A stretch of 64,000 nt of DNA from Ipomoea triloba (taxonomy: Eukaryota; Streptophyta; Magnoliopsida; Solanales; Convolvulaceae). The notes under the pieces were generated by a model. It made no database searches. It saw only the letters and a program-made list of their open reading frames with translations, and was not told where the DNA came from. The DNA lies in NCBI RefSeq assembly GCF_003576645.1, contig NC_044917.1, positions 16,877,137 to 16,941,136 of the forward strand, given 5' to 3'. The position numbers and the translations under genes are program-made. This document shows positions 21,401 through 33,979 of this stretch, piece after piece; position 1 is the stretch's first letter; each line of letters starts with the position of its first letter.

Positions 21401-24400
21401 TTCTTGGTATCCTTTGTTGCACTTTGTTTACTATTGGTAGTTAAAATATGTCTAGTTTGATATAGGGTTTGTGAAATTCAATGATGTGCCAAAGCCTTTT
21501 ATCATTTTTATTCTATAGCTTAATTACACGCACGCACACACACACACACACACACACATATTTATATTTACGATTTTCATTTTGGCTTTTGTTTTTTATT
21601 TTTGTGTTCTGAAGGAGTTTCTTTGTCATTGTTCTATTACTTTCAATGATTAAATGACATCTTCCCCTCCACACTTATTTGAGGTAGCCCGTGAATGAAG
21701 AAACTAGAAGAAGGTTTGGGTAAAGAAGAGGAAGAAAATGTTTATGAATTATGAATTCAAAATCTAGGTTCATCTGAATGGATAAGTGGGCAACCATGTC
21801 CAAAGGTGGTTCATAATTTAGCTGTATTGCCAGCAATATATCTTTAGCAATTGGTTCGGTTCAGAGAGAATTAATGCTAGAAGTTCACATTATATTCATA
21901 TCTTGCTCTCCATGGTGTAAAGAAAAGCATATTTCGAGGAATGAGTTGGAACAACTTCAGGTAAAACAAAAGCTGATGGCAAGTGGAATGAATTATTGTC
22001 TTTAACATAGGAGTTCTGAAAAATGAAAATCTCTTAATCTGTGAAACCAAAAACTTCAGATACTCTTTTTCACATGGTATCTGCTCTATTTTATTATTAG
22101 AGTATACCAGATTAGGAAGACTTGTGAGCTTGAGCTTGGGCCTAGTCATAACTTCAAGTTTCCATTCTTTACCTTAATAGAGTGAACTAGGAAATTGGAT
22201 CATGTGTTCATTTCATAAATTAGTTTAATGCATGGAATTGTTAATGACTAGATGCACCATGGCATCTGTCACATTTTCTATATTAGTTATTTCTCTTGCT
22301 CTTCTTTTGATCTTTGCTGGATGGGTTTGCAGGACCGATCACTCTAACTTCTCTGTGCTGTGGTTTCAGTGATAATTTGGATGGAAATAGCATCCTTGAG
22401 AAGTCTCTGAGTGCCAAGGAGAAGTTAGTCTCTGAATTAAATGCAGAACTACATAATCTGGAGAACACCTTATCAAATGAGCGAGAACAACACATGAGTG
22501 AGATGAAGAAGCTAAATGCTCTTATTCATGAAAAGGTACTCATTTTCTGTTCGTCTAGATCCACCAGTTACTATACTGGAGGAGTATGATTGTGCTCCTG
22601 CATGTCATAGCTGGAACGGTTAGGTTTAGTAGTCCATGCATGTGGAAATGAACTTCTCCTAAATATGAACCAATGTTTTCCAAGTCACAAATGAAGTAAC
22701 ATCACCATTGCACCAAGGCTCATATGCGATATTTATAAATGCATTCTATGTTGAGGCATATATCTAAAAACATAATAAGTGTGAATGAAGGTTATACCCT
22801 TCATTTATGTCCGTTTTTTCCGTTAAGTTTTTTTGTACATTATGCTATAAAAGTTGTACTTTACAATATATTAGACAAACATACCCTTACCGTTATAACT
22901 TCCGTTATCTTTTCCACTATTGTTACCATGCACATGCATCCACTATATATTTTCTTATTTTTTTCAATAATAATAATATATACACATTATATATTGGAGT
23001 TATATGTTAGTTATTTTCTAAAATATAAATATAAAATTTATAAAAATATTTTACATTATTATTACTATTTATAATAATATAAATATCTAAAATCTAAATA
23101 AATTTAAAATTTATTATAAAATATTAATATTGGGCACATATTTTTTTGCGCATCGCGCATAGAAAAAACTAGTATACAAATTGTTAAGAGAGATTTAGAG
23201 TTTGTTGTATTTCTTCCTTGTCTCAATAGAGAGACAATAGACAAATATATACAAACTAGAAAGGCAGACATATTTCTACAGACACAACTTTTGAGTTTCA
23301 ACACTCCCCCTCAAGCTGGAGCATGTATATCATATGCACCAAGCTTGTTACAAATATATTCAATCTTATGACTTCTTAAAGCTTTAGTAAATATATCAGC
23401 TAATTGATTATTTGAACCTACAAAAGATGTAGTAATATCTCCAGATGCAACTTTGTCTCGAACAAAATGGCAATCGATTTCAATGTGCTTCATTCTTTCA
23501 TGAAAAACTGGATTTGATGCAATATGCAAAGTGATGCATTCGTTGTTCAGCAATACTACCGCAAAAGGCGCAAATCTCACAGATTAGCCATGCCCTCGAT
23601 TTAAGTAGTTTGATTTATTCTCTTGACTTTTTTATCTCAATTAGTATTATTCAGAATTTCCTTATAGTTGGTAATTATCTTTCCTTCCTTAGTTAATTAT
23701 CTTGGTAGTCCTTAAATAGGGCAGCAATATGTGATTGAAAGACAAGTTGGAATTTGAATAAAAATCATTCAAGAAGATTTCTCTTCTTCCAACTCTCTGT
23801 CCTTATTTCTCAGACTCTTCTACTACCACCATAGGTAGGAAAAAGTCTGCTTCTTCCTCTTCATCAGTATCCCATAGACCCGTAACGCGAAGCCAAACCC
23901 AAGATCATATCAACTTGGTTCCCGTTGCCGGCGTTATGGGCACTATCATCACAGAGGATGCTTTCAAAGCACTGCAGAAATCAGTTCGCGCCCTAGAAAC
24001 TTGTGTTGACAAAGTTGAAAATCTCTCTTCCACTGTGTCCTCTCTTTCTGCAACACAACACCAACAGGCAGCTACCCTTGCTAACCTAGAAAAAATGATG
24101 AAACAACTCTTGATTGCTCAAGGCAAGACACCAGTCTCCGAAGAATCAGAAACAGTGCACCAAATAGAAGGGGATTCTACCATCCAATCAGAAACAGTGC
24201 ACCAAATAGAAGGGGATTCTACCATCCAAGCAGCACCCTCATTAGATATGCTAAAATGGACTTTCCATTGTTCTCTGGAGATGAAGACCCCATTGTATGG
24301 CTGCTACGTTGTGAATCATATTTCCGGAATGCCAACATCAGGGATTCAGATCGAATAAATTTTGCCCCACACCACATGATCGGAGAAGCCCAATTATGGT

Positions 24401-27400
24401 ACCATTCTGAAATAGAGTTGATGCAGTTCTCCTCATGGGAAGCCTTCAAAATAGAGTGTTGTCTCAGCTTCGGGCCGCCACGTAGCATTAATGCCTTAGG
24501 TGAACTTAAACAACTGTTTCAAGCAGGACGGAATATAGACGAGTATGTCAAAGATTTTCGCACGCTGTTAATGAGGGCAGGGACAGTACAACCTAACCAG
24601 CGATTGGATCTTTTTACCGGCAGATTAGATGAAATAACCCGTATAGATGTGGAGCGCACCAAACCAAAAACACAAAATGAAGCCATCAACACAACCAGGG
24701 ATTTTTCCCGCAAGTGCCAATTGTTGGGACTTTTATCATCAAAGCCTGCACCTCTACAAACCAATAACAACATTGCCCAGTCATCCGGCTGTGTTCCATT
24801 ACCCATACGTCCATCACTTAACCAGCAACAATCCAAATTCAAATTCCTCACACCTGAACAGAAGGCCGAGTGCATAGCCAAAAACTTATGCTACAATTGT
24901 GATGAAAAATTTTTTCCAGGTCATAAATGCCACCACCTTTTTATGTTGCGGACATTAGAGGATGGTGAAGAACCGCCTGCTTAGCTTGCATCCACGGAGA
25001 ACTTCCCTGAATTCAGCCTGAACGCACGGGAATCACCTGAACTTGTCACCTACTTCAAGCTTGAGGACAAGCTTGATCTCCAGGACGGGGGTGATGATGC
25101 ATTCGTTGTTCAGCAATACTACCGCAAAAGGCGCAAATCTCATAGATTAGCCATGCCCTCGATTTAAATAGTCTGATTTATTCTCTTTACTTTTTTTTTT
25201 ATCTCAATTAGTATTATTCAGAATTTCCTTATAGTTGGTAATTATCTTTCCTTCCTTAGTTAATTATCTTGGTAGTCCTTAAATAGGGCAGCAATATGTG
25301 ATTGAAAGATAAGTTGGAATTTGAATAAAAATCATTCAAGAAGATTTCTCTTCTTCCAACTCTCTGTCCTTATTTCTCAGACTCTTCTACTACCACCATA
25401 GGTAGGAAAAAGTCTGCTTCTTCCTCTTCATCAATATCCCACAGGCCCGTAACGCGAAGCCAAACCCAAGATCATATCACAAAGTTGCTTGGTCATCACA
25501 AATGAGCTTCATGGATTCCTTTGTACAAATCTTCAGTTCAGTAAGGAGGTTTTTCAACCATATAAGTTCACATGTTCCAAGGGCCATGGATCGATATTCG
25601 GCTTCTGCACTTGATCGAGCAACAACATTTTGCTTTTTACTTTTCCAAGATATTAAGTTGCCTCCAAGAAAGATACAATATCCAGATGTTGATTTTCTTT
25701 CCCATGCACTTGCCCAATCTGCATCTGTATACCCAGTAATTTCAAGGTTTCCATGGTCTTTGTATAACAAATCAGTGTCGGGGGATTTTTTAATATATCT
25801 TAAAATCCGAACGGCAGTTTCCCAATGACTTTCACGTGGAGATGCCAAGAATTGACTAACAACACTTACCGCAAAAGAAATATCAGGTCGAGTTACACTT
25901 AAATAAAGTAATTTCCCGACTATTCATCTATATTTCCCTGGATCTTGGATAAGCTCCCCCTGATCTGGTAGGAGTTTGACATTAGGATCCATAGGAGTGT
26001 CAAGAGGTTTGCAATTCATCATACCTGTTTCTTCTAGTATATCCAATGCATATTTCCTTTGTGATATGCAAATTCCTTGCTTGGATTGTGCTACTTCAAT
26101 TCCCAAAAAGTATTTTAATTTCCCAAGATCTTTTGTTTCAAAATGTTGGAATAGGTGTTGTTTCAACAATTGTATTCCTTCAACATCATCTCCTGTAATG
26201 ACAATATCATCAACATATACAACAAGATAAATGCTCTTACCATTTTGATGTCTATAAAAGACGGAATAATCAACTTTGCTTCGATTTAAACCAAAATTTT
26301 GCACTATTATGCTGAACCTTCCAAACCAGGCACGGGGAGATTGTTTTAGACCATAGAGAGAACGCTTGAGCTTACAAACCAAGTTACTCTCCCCCTGAGC
26401 AACAAACCCAAGAGGTTGCTCCATGTAGACTTCTTCCTCTAAATCTCCATGTAGAAAGGCATTTTTAATATCTAACTGATGCAAGGGCCAATGATGAATG
26501 GCAGCCATAGAGAGAAAGATTCTGACTGAAGCAATTTTGGCTACCTGTGAAAATGTATCAGTGTAATCAATCCCAAAAACCTGTGTATATCCCTTAGCTA
26601 CTAGTCTAGCTTTAAGTCTATCAACCTGCCCATTGGGTCCAACTTTCACAGTATATATCCATCGGCAACCAACAGTTGTTTTACCTGCGGGTAATGGAAC
26701 TAACTCCCAAGTCCCCGATGAATGAAGAGTAGTCATTTCATCAATCATAGCCTGACGCCAACCAGGATGGGAAAGGGCTTCTTTAACAGATTTAGGAGCA
26801 GAGACAAAAGATAAACAATTGATAAAAGCGGTATATGAAGGTGAGAGACGATCATAAGAAATAAAGTTGTATACGGGAAAGGGGTTTTGAGATGACCTGT
26901 TACCTACACGACTTGTGATAGGAGAACTTGTTGTTGGAATCGGGTCCGAGGGCAAAGATAGCTCGAGAGATGAATCAGTTGGATTTTCATTGATTTGAAC
27001 TGCCGTGGGTGGTCGAGGTCGACGATGATAAGTGTATGGAAAGGGAATGATACTGTTGTTTTTTAGCTCGGGTTCTGTAGGTGAGGGACTGAGACTTGGT
27101 GAAATGAGAAAATAAAGATGAGTTACCAGAGATATGCTTAGAGGCACTTGAATCGATAACCCATGGCCCGCTCAGGCTAGATTGTGATACAAGGGCAGTA
27201 TGAGTTCCTTCAGTGTAGGCTGTAGGAGGGACATCGAAAGCTTAGGGATTGGCTTTAAATCGAACAAACTCTTCATATTCAGCAGCGGAAATGGTTCGAG
27301 AACTTGGTTCTCTAGGATGAGATTGAGCAACACTTGCTTGGGGTACTGGTTTCCCATGAAATTTCCAACACCGATCCCGTGTGTGTCCAATTCTATTACA

Positions 27401-29039
27401 ATAATCACAAAATCTAGTGGTTTTCTGTCCACCACGATCTTTGCTTCGTCCATAACCTCCTTGTGTCACTAGAGCAGATTGTTCGTTAGTGGATGTGTGA
27501 GTAACTGGAATGGAGGTTACCTGCAAGAGACGCTTCATCAATTCGGTGGTTCCTGGGACAGTGTTGCTACCAAGAACTTGATTCTGGATATTTTCAAATT
27601 CTGGACCTAATTTGGTTAAGATAAGTATTACAAAGAATTTCTCTCGTTGGGTAAGTTGCTTTGCAGGTGTACAACCAATGGGCATGAGTGTACCAAACTC
27701 AGCAATCAGACTTTGGGCTTTGCCAAGGAAAGTTTCCATGTCAATACCATCTTTCTTCAGGTGAACTAACTTATCAACAACATTGTAGAATTGAGAGACA
27801 TCATTAGTGTATAGAGATTTAGCTTGATTCCATACCTCGACACATGTCTTAAAGGGTCGGAATAGGGGCAACAAGTGTGGAGAAAGAGACTGCCAAAGGA
27901 GGCTACATAGTTGAGCATCTAATCTTTGCCAAATTGCCTTTTCTTTTTCCGGTATCTCATCCACTCCCTTTTGTAAGTAGTCAGCAACCCCTTGGCCCAT
28001 AAACCATAACTCTACGGCATCCGACCAAGATTGGTAATTTTGAGAACCACATAATTTTTCAGAAGTGATCACCGGGCTTCCAGACAAATTAGGCACGTAA
28101 ACAGAGCTCGAGAAAGTAGGTAAATTACTGGCAGGAGAAATAATACCCGAATTATCAGAATTTCCGTCGGAAGACATAGCGACCAAAACTAATTCTGATG
28201 GCACAGGAGGAATCGGAGATGGACGATGATCAGAACTGGAAATTTTCGCCGGAAAAGGTCGCCGGAGACGAGCCGCCGGCGCGTGGTGTCGGAGTGCCGG
28301 CGAGTGTGGTGGTGCGTGGGTGAAGAACCGGCGACGGGGAGGGATGGGTCAAGGTTGCCGGAGATGGGAGAAGAGGTTGGTAGCACTAATTTGATAAAAG
28401 ATCTCACCAATAGCAAGTAATTTGAGAAAAGAGGTTCGAATGAACAGCAACTGTACTGTTCATTGAAAAAAAAAATCAGATTTTGGCTCTGGCTTCTGAT
28501 ACCATGTTAAGAGAGATTTAGAAGAGTTTGTTGTATTTCTTCCTTGTCTCAATAGAGAGACAATAGACAAATATATACAGACTAGAAAGGCATAATCCTA
28601 TAGACACAACTCTTCCTAACTTAACAGACATATTTCTACCGACACAACTTTTGAGTTTCAACACAAATAAATGCCAAACACATTTTGGTAAATACAAATA
28701 AATGTCATATAGATGTATATGATTGTGAAGAAAGAAAAGATATATTAAGATTTATAGGCTTGTAAGTTTGAGTTTATAGCATTTCATGTGTCCATTTTCA
28801 CCATCACCCTTCAACAATCAATGGTTGAGAGTTTTAGTAAAAAAACACGGGGTCAATTTTATAATTATTGCAAACTTTCAAGTTTGCAATATTTATAAAA
28901 CTAACCCCACCTCTTTAGTCTTTTCCCTTTATTTTTCAGCAACCCTCAACCATTGACATACCCAAATGGTTGGATCATATCAGTCCTCACTTTACCACCT
29001 GAACCCTCCCGTGTGCGTGTGTGTGTGTGTGTGTGTATG

Positions 29040-29111
<72 letters not shown>

Positions 29112-32100
29112 AAATAAGTCCATTGAAATTCACAAATGGATGTTTTTTTAGAACTTGGACTGCTATGGGTTTTATCCTAGCATGTCTAGTAAGTGGGTTC
29201 AATGTTTGCAACTATTTCTGTTTGCTCTCTGTTTCTCTATAGGGAATGCTCCAATGTTGTGTTTGAATTGGTTTTTGTACTTGAGATATGCTTTCATTTT
29301 CATAATATATTTTGCTTGCTTATAACCTACAGGACGTCTCTTTAGAGGAAATGAAGAAAGAACTTCAAACAAGACCAACCACAAAGTTAGTAGATGACTT
29401 GAAAAAGAAAGTTAAAATTTTACAGGTTAGACTTTTAGTTCAGTCATTTATCTGTTTTTAGATTCTCAAGGTAATGAGAGGAATTTGTGAAAACAAATGA
29501 TGAAGAATTTGTGAGGTCTTATCCACAGTTTTGTTTGGTTACTTCAATCTCTACCTGATCTCACTTCTCTAGCTCTTTCACTCATTTCTACTCTTTAATT
29601 TGTCTATATGAATTGGATATTGCACAATTGCTATATGCCCTATTCTGATATCTGAAAGTTCTTTATATAGGCAGTTGGCTACAACTCCATTGAGGCAGAA
29701 GATTGGGAAGCTGCTACAACTGGAGAAGAGATGAGCAAACTTGAGTCATTACTTCTTGACAAGAACCGGAAAATGGAGCATGAGCTGACACAGTTAAAGG
29801 TATGTTACCCTCCAAATTCCTTATCAGTAGTAGTTCCTTATCCCCCTTCCAACTGTAAATTTGGTGTTGCCATACATGCAACAAGCAATATGACATACTG
29901 ATTTAGGTTTTAACTGACTCATACCTCGTTGCATTTTGTTGAACACACATCTTGTTGTAAAATACTATAGCTAATACTCAGAAATCTGATTGTGAATAGT
30001 TTTGTAATTAATCTTCTACAACTTTCAGGTCAAACTTTCAGAAAAGACATCTATGTTGGAAACAGCTGAAGCCAAAATTGATGAACTAACTGCAAAGGTC
30101 AGCGAACAGCAACGACTAATCCAGAAGCTAGAGGATGATATACTGAAGGTCTGTGCAATTACTACGTAAAATTGAGCTTTCTCTGAAAGTAGTTGAGTTG
30201 TGTTTGTCTTAAGAGGTTTGGTCATGCTGCAGAAATGGGCTCTTTTATATTTAAGCTTGTCTGAGTTAGAATTTTATCCATTACTATTTGAATAATTAAT
30301 GGATTTTAAAATGCTGATTTTGATCTATTTGCTCTCTCCATTTCATAATTAACCCTACTTTTTCCACTGCTGATGCAGGGGTACAGTTCAAGAGAGAAAA
30401 AGAGTACAATCTTTGAAGAGTGGGATCTATCACAGTCCGGAGGAACTGAGCAATCTGGCGTAAACCTGCATCTTTTTCTTGCTTCCTCACATTTTTGTTC
30501 TTATGTGCAATATAAAAGAAAAAGAAAATAACTGTTTAAAATGTTTGAAATGAAGTGAAGTCTATGGTTTCATAACAGATACATTGCTGCAATCAAATAA
30601 TATGCATAATCAAAAGAAAAGAATTTGCTATTGAGCTCAGGCATCTTATACTCAACTCTATTTTTGTGCCATGCCATCTCCAAATTAACATGTATTAAAG
30701 AAATGCTTCCACCTCTGTATGTTAAGTCTCTTGTTGTAACCCAAATCTTGTTATTGTTTGCGAATTGAGCTTTCTTTCATCACATAGGATGCAGCCCAAA
30801 GACGGAGTCCTCCAGACCAAGATCAAAGCTCAATGCTTAAGGTGATTTGCAACCAACGGGATCGCTTTCGGGCACGATTACGGGAGACTGAAGAGGTCTA
30901 ACTTATATCTATCTCCATTTCCTTTTTTATTTTTCTTCTTTTGCCCTTTTGTTTTAAAAGAGAATTCGTTCTTTATATTATATCACTCTTGTCTTTCCTC
31001 TTTCAATGAGATGCACAATTGAATTATTCTTTTTCTCCAATTCTTGGTTCACTAGGAAATAAGGCAGCTGAAGGAGAAGATTGGGATTTTGACGACAGAA
31101 CTTGAAAAATCAAAAGCTGACAATGTCAAACTCTACGGAAAGATACGCTTTATCCAGGATTACAACTCCGAGAGAGTTATTTCAAGAGGATCAAAGAAGG
31201 TTGACTTGTATCAACTTCAACTGTTATTTCCATCTCACTTCCAACTTTCCAAGATCTCACTCAAATGTCACCTCATCATTTTCAGTATGCAGAAGATTTA
31301 GAAAGTGGTTTCAGCTCTGAAGTGGAATCCAAGTACAAGAAGTTGTACGAGGATGACATAAATCCATTTGCTGCATTCTCAAAGAAGGTTTGTCTTCTTT
31401 TTATATCAATCTCTTCTTTCCTACAAAAAAAGTTTTTTTCCCTTTCAATTTTTTAGTATTGTTGTTCCCCTTCATAACCCTTCACCTTATCTGTACTTCC
31501 CCCCCTTCACCCTCTTTTGTCTAAGTCTTCAATGGGTCATGGATCAGCCACTTATGGAATCTTCTATTTGTCAAACAGGAAAGAGAACAGAGATACAAGG
31601 AGTTGGGTTTGAGAGAGAAAATTACTCTAAGTAGTGGGCGTTTCCTTCTTGGTAACAAGTAAGCTTCCATAGTCTTCCATATTGTAAACTGTGCATAGAT
31701 TACAGTAACCTCTACAAGGATTTGCATTTTAGGACTAAGTTGCTCATTCACAGAATCACAGGGCATACCATATATGTGGCTTTGGGTAAGGTAGCATGTG
31801 TAACTTACGAACTAAAATTATTTTCTTTATGAGCTTAATCTAATAGCATTCTACAATGTGCTTATCTTGTTCCATCTTAACTAAAATTGAGCAAATCTGC
31901 TGTTAGTTAGTAGCTAGAAACTAGAATACCTAGAAGATGTAAGAAGTTGATAGCAATAGTTGCAGACGATATATGGCCAATATCATGTATGTGAATTTAT
32001 TTTCCATGCACCCAATATACATCTACATGCTTGCAAATAATCCTTCAGGAAGATCATCATCTTGTTTTGCAGTTTTCTTGTTCCATAGAACATTTATTTC

Positions 32101-32501
32101 ATTTTTAATACTCTGTATTTAACAACCCTGATGTTGTGGACTATCTTTTATTAGAGTAAAATTATCATGTCTAGCAACCTTCACAGATTTACTGTATTCA
32201 TGTGGGTGAAATGAAGCAAAAGTTGATTTTGCAGATATGCTCGAAGCTTTGCGTTCTTCTACACCATAGGATTGCACATTCTAGTATTCACCTGCCTATA
32301 CAGGATGTCAGCACTGAGCCACATCAGGTAACAATATTTTAAAGACAATTTCTGTCTGTGAATGATTTTTATCGGTTTCTTCAATTCATTCCGATTATCT
32401 TATCCACGAGGCAGTTGCTCATCACCTTGAATCTATGTTTTTTTTGTATCGGCAGCAATGTTCCTGAGGATAAGATGGTCAATCTTCCTCATCCACAGTA
32501 G
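18458..32501 (+). CDS. CASP: CASP, Golgi coiled-coil transmembrane protein (19 exons)
   Basis: Exons: 18458-18566, 19030-19140, 19341-19519, 19604-19753, 20078-20166, 20320-20429, 20594-20688, 21339-21394, 22370-22535, 29333-29425, 29671-29799, 30029-30148, 30379-30459, 30788-30895, 31056-31199, 31286-31387, 31579-31658, 32235-32327, 32456-32501. They sum to 2061 nt, 686 residues plus TAG, close to the length of Arabidopsis CASP. Most of the protein is Glu/Lys/Leu/Gln-rich coiled coil. The conserved C-terminal block includes [20 protein letters not shown] and [14 protein letters not shown]. One membrane span follows (about 645-663, [18 protein letters not shown]) with the family's Tyr650 and His655, and a short lumenal tail. 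CASP proteins are Golgi tethering factors. The ATG gives a Gly/Ser/Thr-rich N terminus. Intron 9 (22536-29332) holds nested retrotransposons. Intron 4 appears to use a GC donor. The frame is intact throughout. Confidence 0.95.
22740..23176 (+). mobile_element. Helitron-like 3' end in CASP intron 9
   Basis: AT-rich sequence ends with a small hairpin-capable gcgcatcgcgc followed by atagaaaaaactag|t (CTAG 23169-23172). Helitrons end in a hairpin then CTRR and insert before T. The copia element inserted 5 bp later. The 5' end was not found and no coding sequence is present. Confidence 0.45.
23182..23303 (-). repeat. 3' LTR of the intronic copia element
   Basis: This 122-bp LTR has the same ends as 28505-28663 but lacks an internal block of about 35 bp, apparently deleted between short repeats (cata/gacata). 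Confidence 0.9.
23311..23531 (-). pseudogene. copia RNase H, C-terminal part
   Basis: This reads [20 protein letters not shown] and [12 protein letters not shown], the end of copia RNase H and polyprotein. Joining it to 25484-25848 through the shared caaag recreates the normal [19 protein letters not shown] pattern. Confidence 0.92.
23532..23912 (+). repeat. 5' LTR of the gag-only element
   Basis: Starts tgatgcattcgttgttcagc and ends aagatcatatca. An aataaaaatc signal lies near 23757. Confidence 0.93.
23915..24984 (+). pseudogene. Ty3/gypsy gag of the nested element, one frameshift
   Basis: The first frame (23915-24358) begins at the LTR edge and has a coiled N-terminal region ([20 protein letters not shown]). 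A 14-residue block [14 protein letters not shown] is duplicated in tandem by a 42-bp repeat (24147-24230). The second frame (24256-24984) has the retrotransposon gag core: [50 protein letters not shown]. It then has a CCHC-type knuckle [17 protein letters not shown] single shift at about 24240-24256 would join them. No protease, RT or integrase follows. Confidence 0.88.
25095..25479 (+). repeat. 3' LTR of the gag-only element
   Basis: Near-identical to 23532-23912, with a longer T run and a few transitions. Its 5' end encodes [20 protein letters not shown] in frame with the preceding scrap. Confidence 0.93.
25485..25848 (-). pseudogene. copia RNase H, N-terminal part
   Basis: The reading includes [40 protein letters not shown] and [11 protein letters not shown], the copia RNase H pattern. 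It stops abruptly at the insertion point of the small LTR element and resumes at 23526 downward. Confidence 0.93.
25924..27147 (-). pseudogene. copia reverse transcriptase of the intronic element, with deletion junction to protease
   Basis: Upstream, at about 27170-27120, a protease box reads [17 protein letters not shown] (usual DSGAS changed to DSSAS). It then jumps in a shifted frame into the linker before RT, so integrase has been deleted. RT reads [40 protein letters not shown] and the catalytic [12 protein letters not shown], all intact. Catalytic Asp pairs are present. The frame ends at 25924 and continues shifted into RNase H. Confidence 0.93.
27242..28204 (-). pseudogene. copia gag of the intronic element
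   Basis: A 320-codon open frame contains the UBN2/copia gag pattern: [20 protein letters not shown] near residue 55, [18 protein letters not shown] near residue 130. Near residue 280 is a zinc knuckle, [24 protein letters not shown] ends it (27242-27244), but the downstream frame continues into protease, so this stop is a mutation or a separate gag end. Long and nearly intact. Confidence 0.92.
28505..28663 (-). repeat. 5' LTR of the intronic copia element
   Basis: This 159-bp LTR (tgttaagaga...tttcaaca on the plus strand) matches the other LTR except for a block of about 35 bp (around aatcctatagacacaactct) missing from the latter. The primer binding site is adjacent at 28504. Confidence 0.9.
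29011..29112. repeat. (GT)n(TA)n(CA)n(TA)n compound microsatellite in CASP intron 9
   Basis: Dinucleotide runs in four blocks, about 220 bp before exon 10. The gt and ca blocks are mutually inverted and could form a hairpin. Confidence 0.95.
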
Positions 32502-33315
32502 TTCCTATGAACACATCAATTTTCTTGTTCCTCTGATCCTCCAGGCCTCAAAATTGATGGAAGTATGCAAGTACTTCGATCACATAGTGCTAATATATGT
32601 TTTCAGGGATTTTACTTCACTGTACAGACCATATTTCTGTTGTTTTATAGTCACTTGTAGACAGTAATACTTAGCTGACTCATCTTGCTTTTGGAATGGA
32701 AGGACATGCATAACATATTTTGAAAATGTTTTATGTTTCTATGGGGTGCATGGTATAGTACGATGTAATCCGTGGTTGTACACAAAGGAATTTACTCATA
32801 TATACTTCTGAGTTATCACTTTAAAATCGTTCATTAATTTAAAACTAAAAATAAATTAAATATATGAGATTTAGTTATCAACTACAGTAATATTGGGTGT
32901 TGCTTCAATTGGTGTCATGAGTAGTTATTATTTATGAGTAGTTGTAACACTTTATAAATAGTGGGTTTGTTAATAATAACAATAATAATAATAGTAGTAG
33001 TAGTAGTAGTAATCTACCCTTATAATAAGAGTCAATAATGTTAGACCTTTAACTGGAATTAAAAAAATGTTAGTGTAATAGTCTGTTATAACATATTGTA
33101 CTTTGTGTTCTTATTGTACAATCTCCAATTAAATTCTTAATATATCCTAATCTTTTATAATTTTACCAAATTCTTTCCATTAAAAATAACGGAAGTTTAA
33201 CATTAAATTCTTTAGGCAATTTATTTCTTTGCAGATTTCAAACAAATTGGCAATATTTTATAATATAATTTTGTATAGATTCCTAACTAAACCATTATTC
33301 TACCCAAAACAACAG
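32502..33315 (+). other. CASP 3' UTR and intergenic DNA
   Basis: The 3' UTR follows the TAG at 32499-32501. Aataaa-like signals are weak and the end is unknown. From about 32975 to 33011 there is an (AAT)(AGT)n microsatellite. No other gene was seen. Confidence 0.4.
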
Positions 33316-33799
33316 TATATAAACCCCTCTCCTCCTCACTGTTATTCACCCAATATTAAACCTAACATATTCTGCAACACACCATTTACTTGACATTCTA
33401 TAGGTATGATTGTCAAAATATTATCATGCTAATTCTATTATTTGTATTTGTACTCATAATGATTACAGTTTAAAAAAAATCAATGATGATATACTCATTA
33501 ATTAGTATAACTTCAATATCGTTATGTAAATATATCTATTGTATAATCTGTTCATCTATACTTGTATCCTTGTATGTAATGTTGTGGTTCTCATTATATT
33601 CCTCTATAATCTACACATTTTAGTTACTCCTAACTCCCTAATCTATGGTTTTTGAATTTATGTTGTGGTTTCCATTATATTATTTCATAACATCCTTTAT
33701 GTACATATTTAATTTTCCATGACACAAGGATATTAGTAACGACAAATGCAGTAAAGTTAATTGATATTGACACACAAACTATGGGCTATTGTTTTACAG

Positions 33800-33944
33800 T
33801 TCATGCCATTAAGAAAAACGAACCAAAAAACGCTATTGGAACGCTTGAGAAAAAGTATATGCTCATCGTACTTGAGGATGAAACAATAAGCAAATAGTAA
33901 AATTTTTCTCCCTTTATTATTATTATTATTATTATTTTTCTCCC

Positions 33945-33979
<35 letters not shown>

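Larger units (their letters stand above)
23532..25479 (+). mobile_element. Gag-only LTR element (TR-GAG-like), nested in copia RNase H
   Basis: A 1948-bp element with tg...ca LTRs at 23532-23912 and 25095-25479, flanked by a perfect duplication caaag (23527-23531, 25480-25484). The 5' LTR is followed by acttggttcccgttgccggc, resembling a tRNA-Asp-type primer binding site. A G-rich tract (ccaggacgggggtga) precedes the 3' LTR. The interior encodes only a Ty3/gypsy gag (two frames) and a last scrap resembling a pol C-terminus ([12 protein letters not shown]). The two LTRs differ at about ten positions by eye. Confidence 0.93.
23182..28663 (-). mobile_element. Short-LTR Ty1/copia element in CASP intron 9, internally deleted
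   Basis: The element is bounded by a 5-bp duplication caaat (23177-23181, 28664-28668). On the minus strand: 5' LTR 28663-28505, primer binding site tggtatcagaagcc adjoining the LTR (28504 downward), gag, a remnant of protease, RT and RNase H, polypurine tract (reverse of ctccccctcaagctgga, 23304-23320) and 3' LTR 23303-23182. Most of protease and all of integrase are missing. The RNase H is split by a second LTR element (23532-25479). It lies antisense to CASP. Confidence 0.95.
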
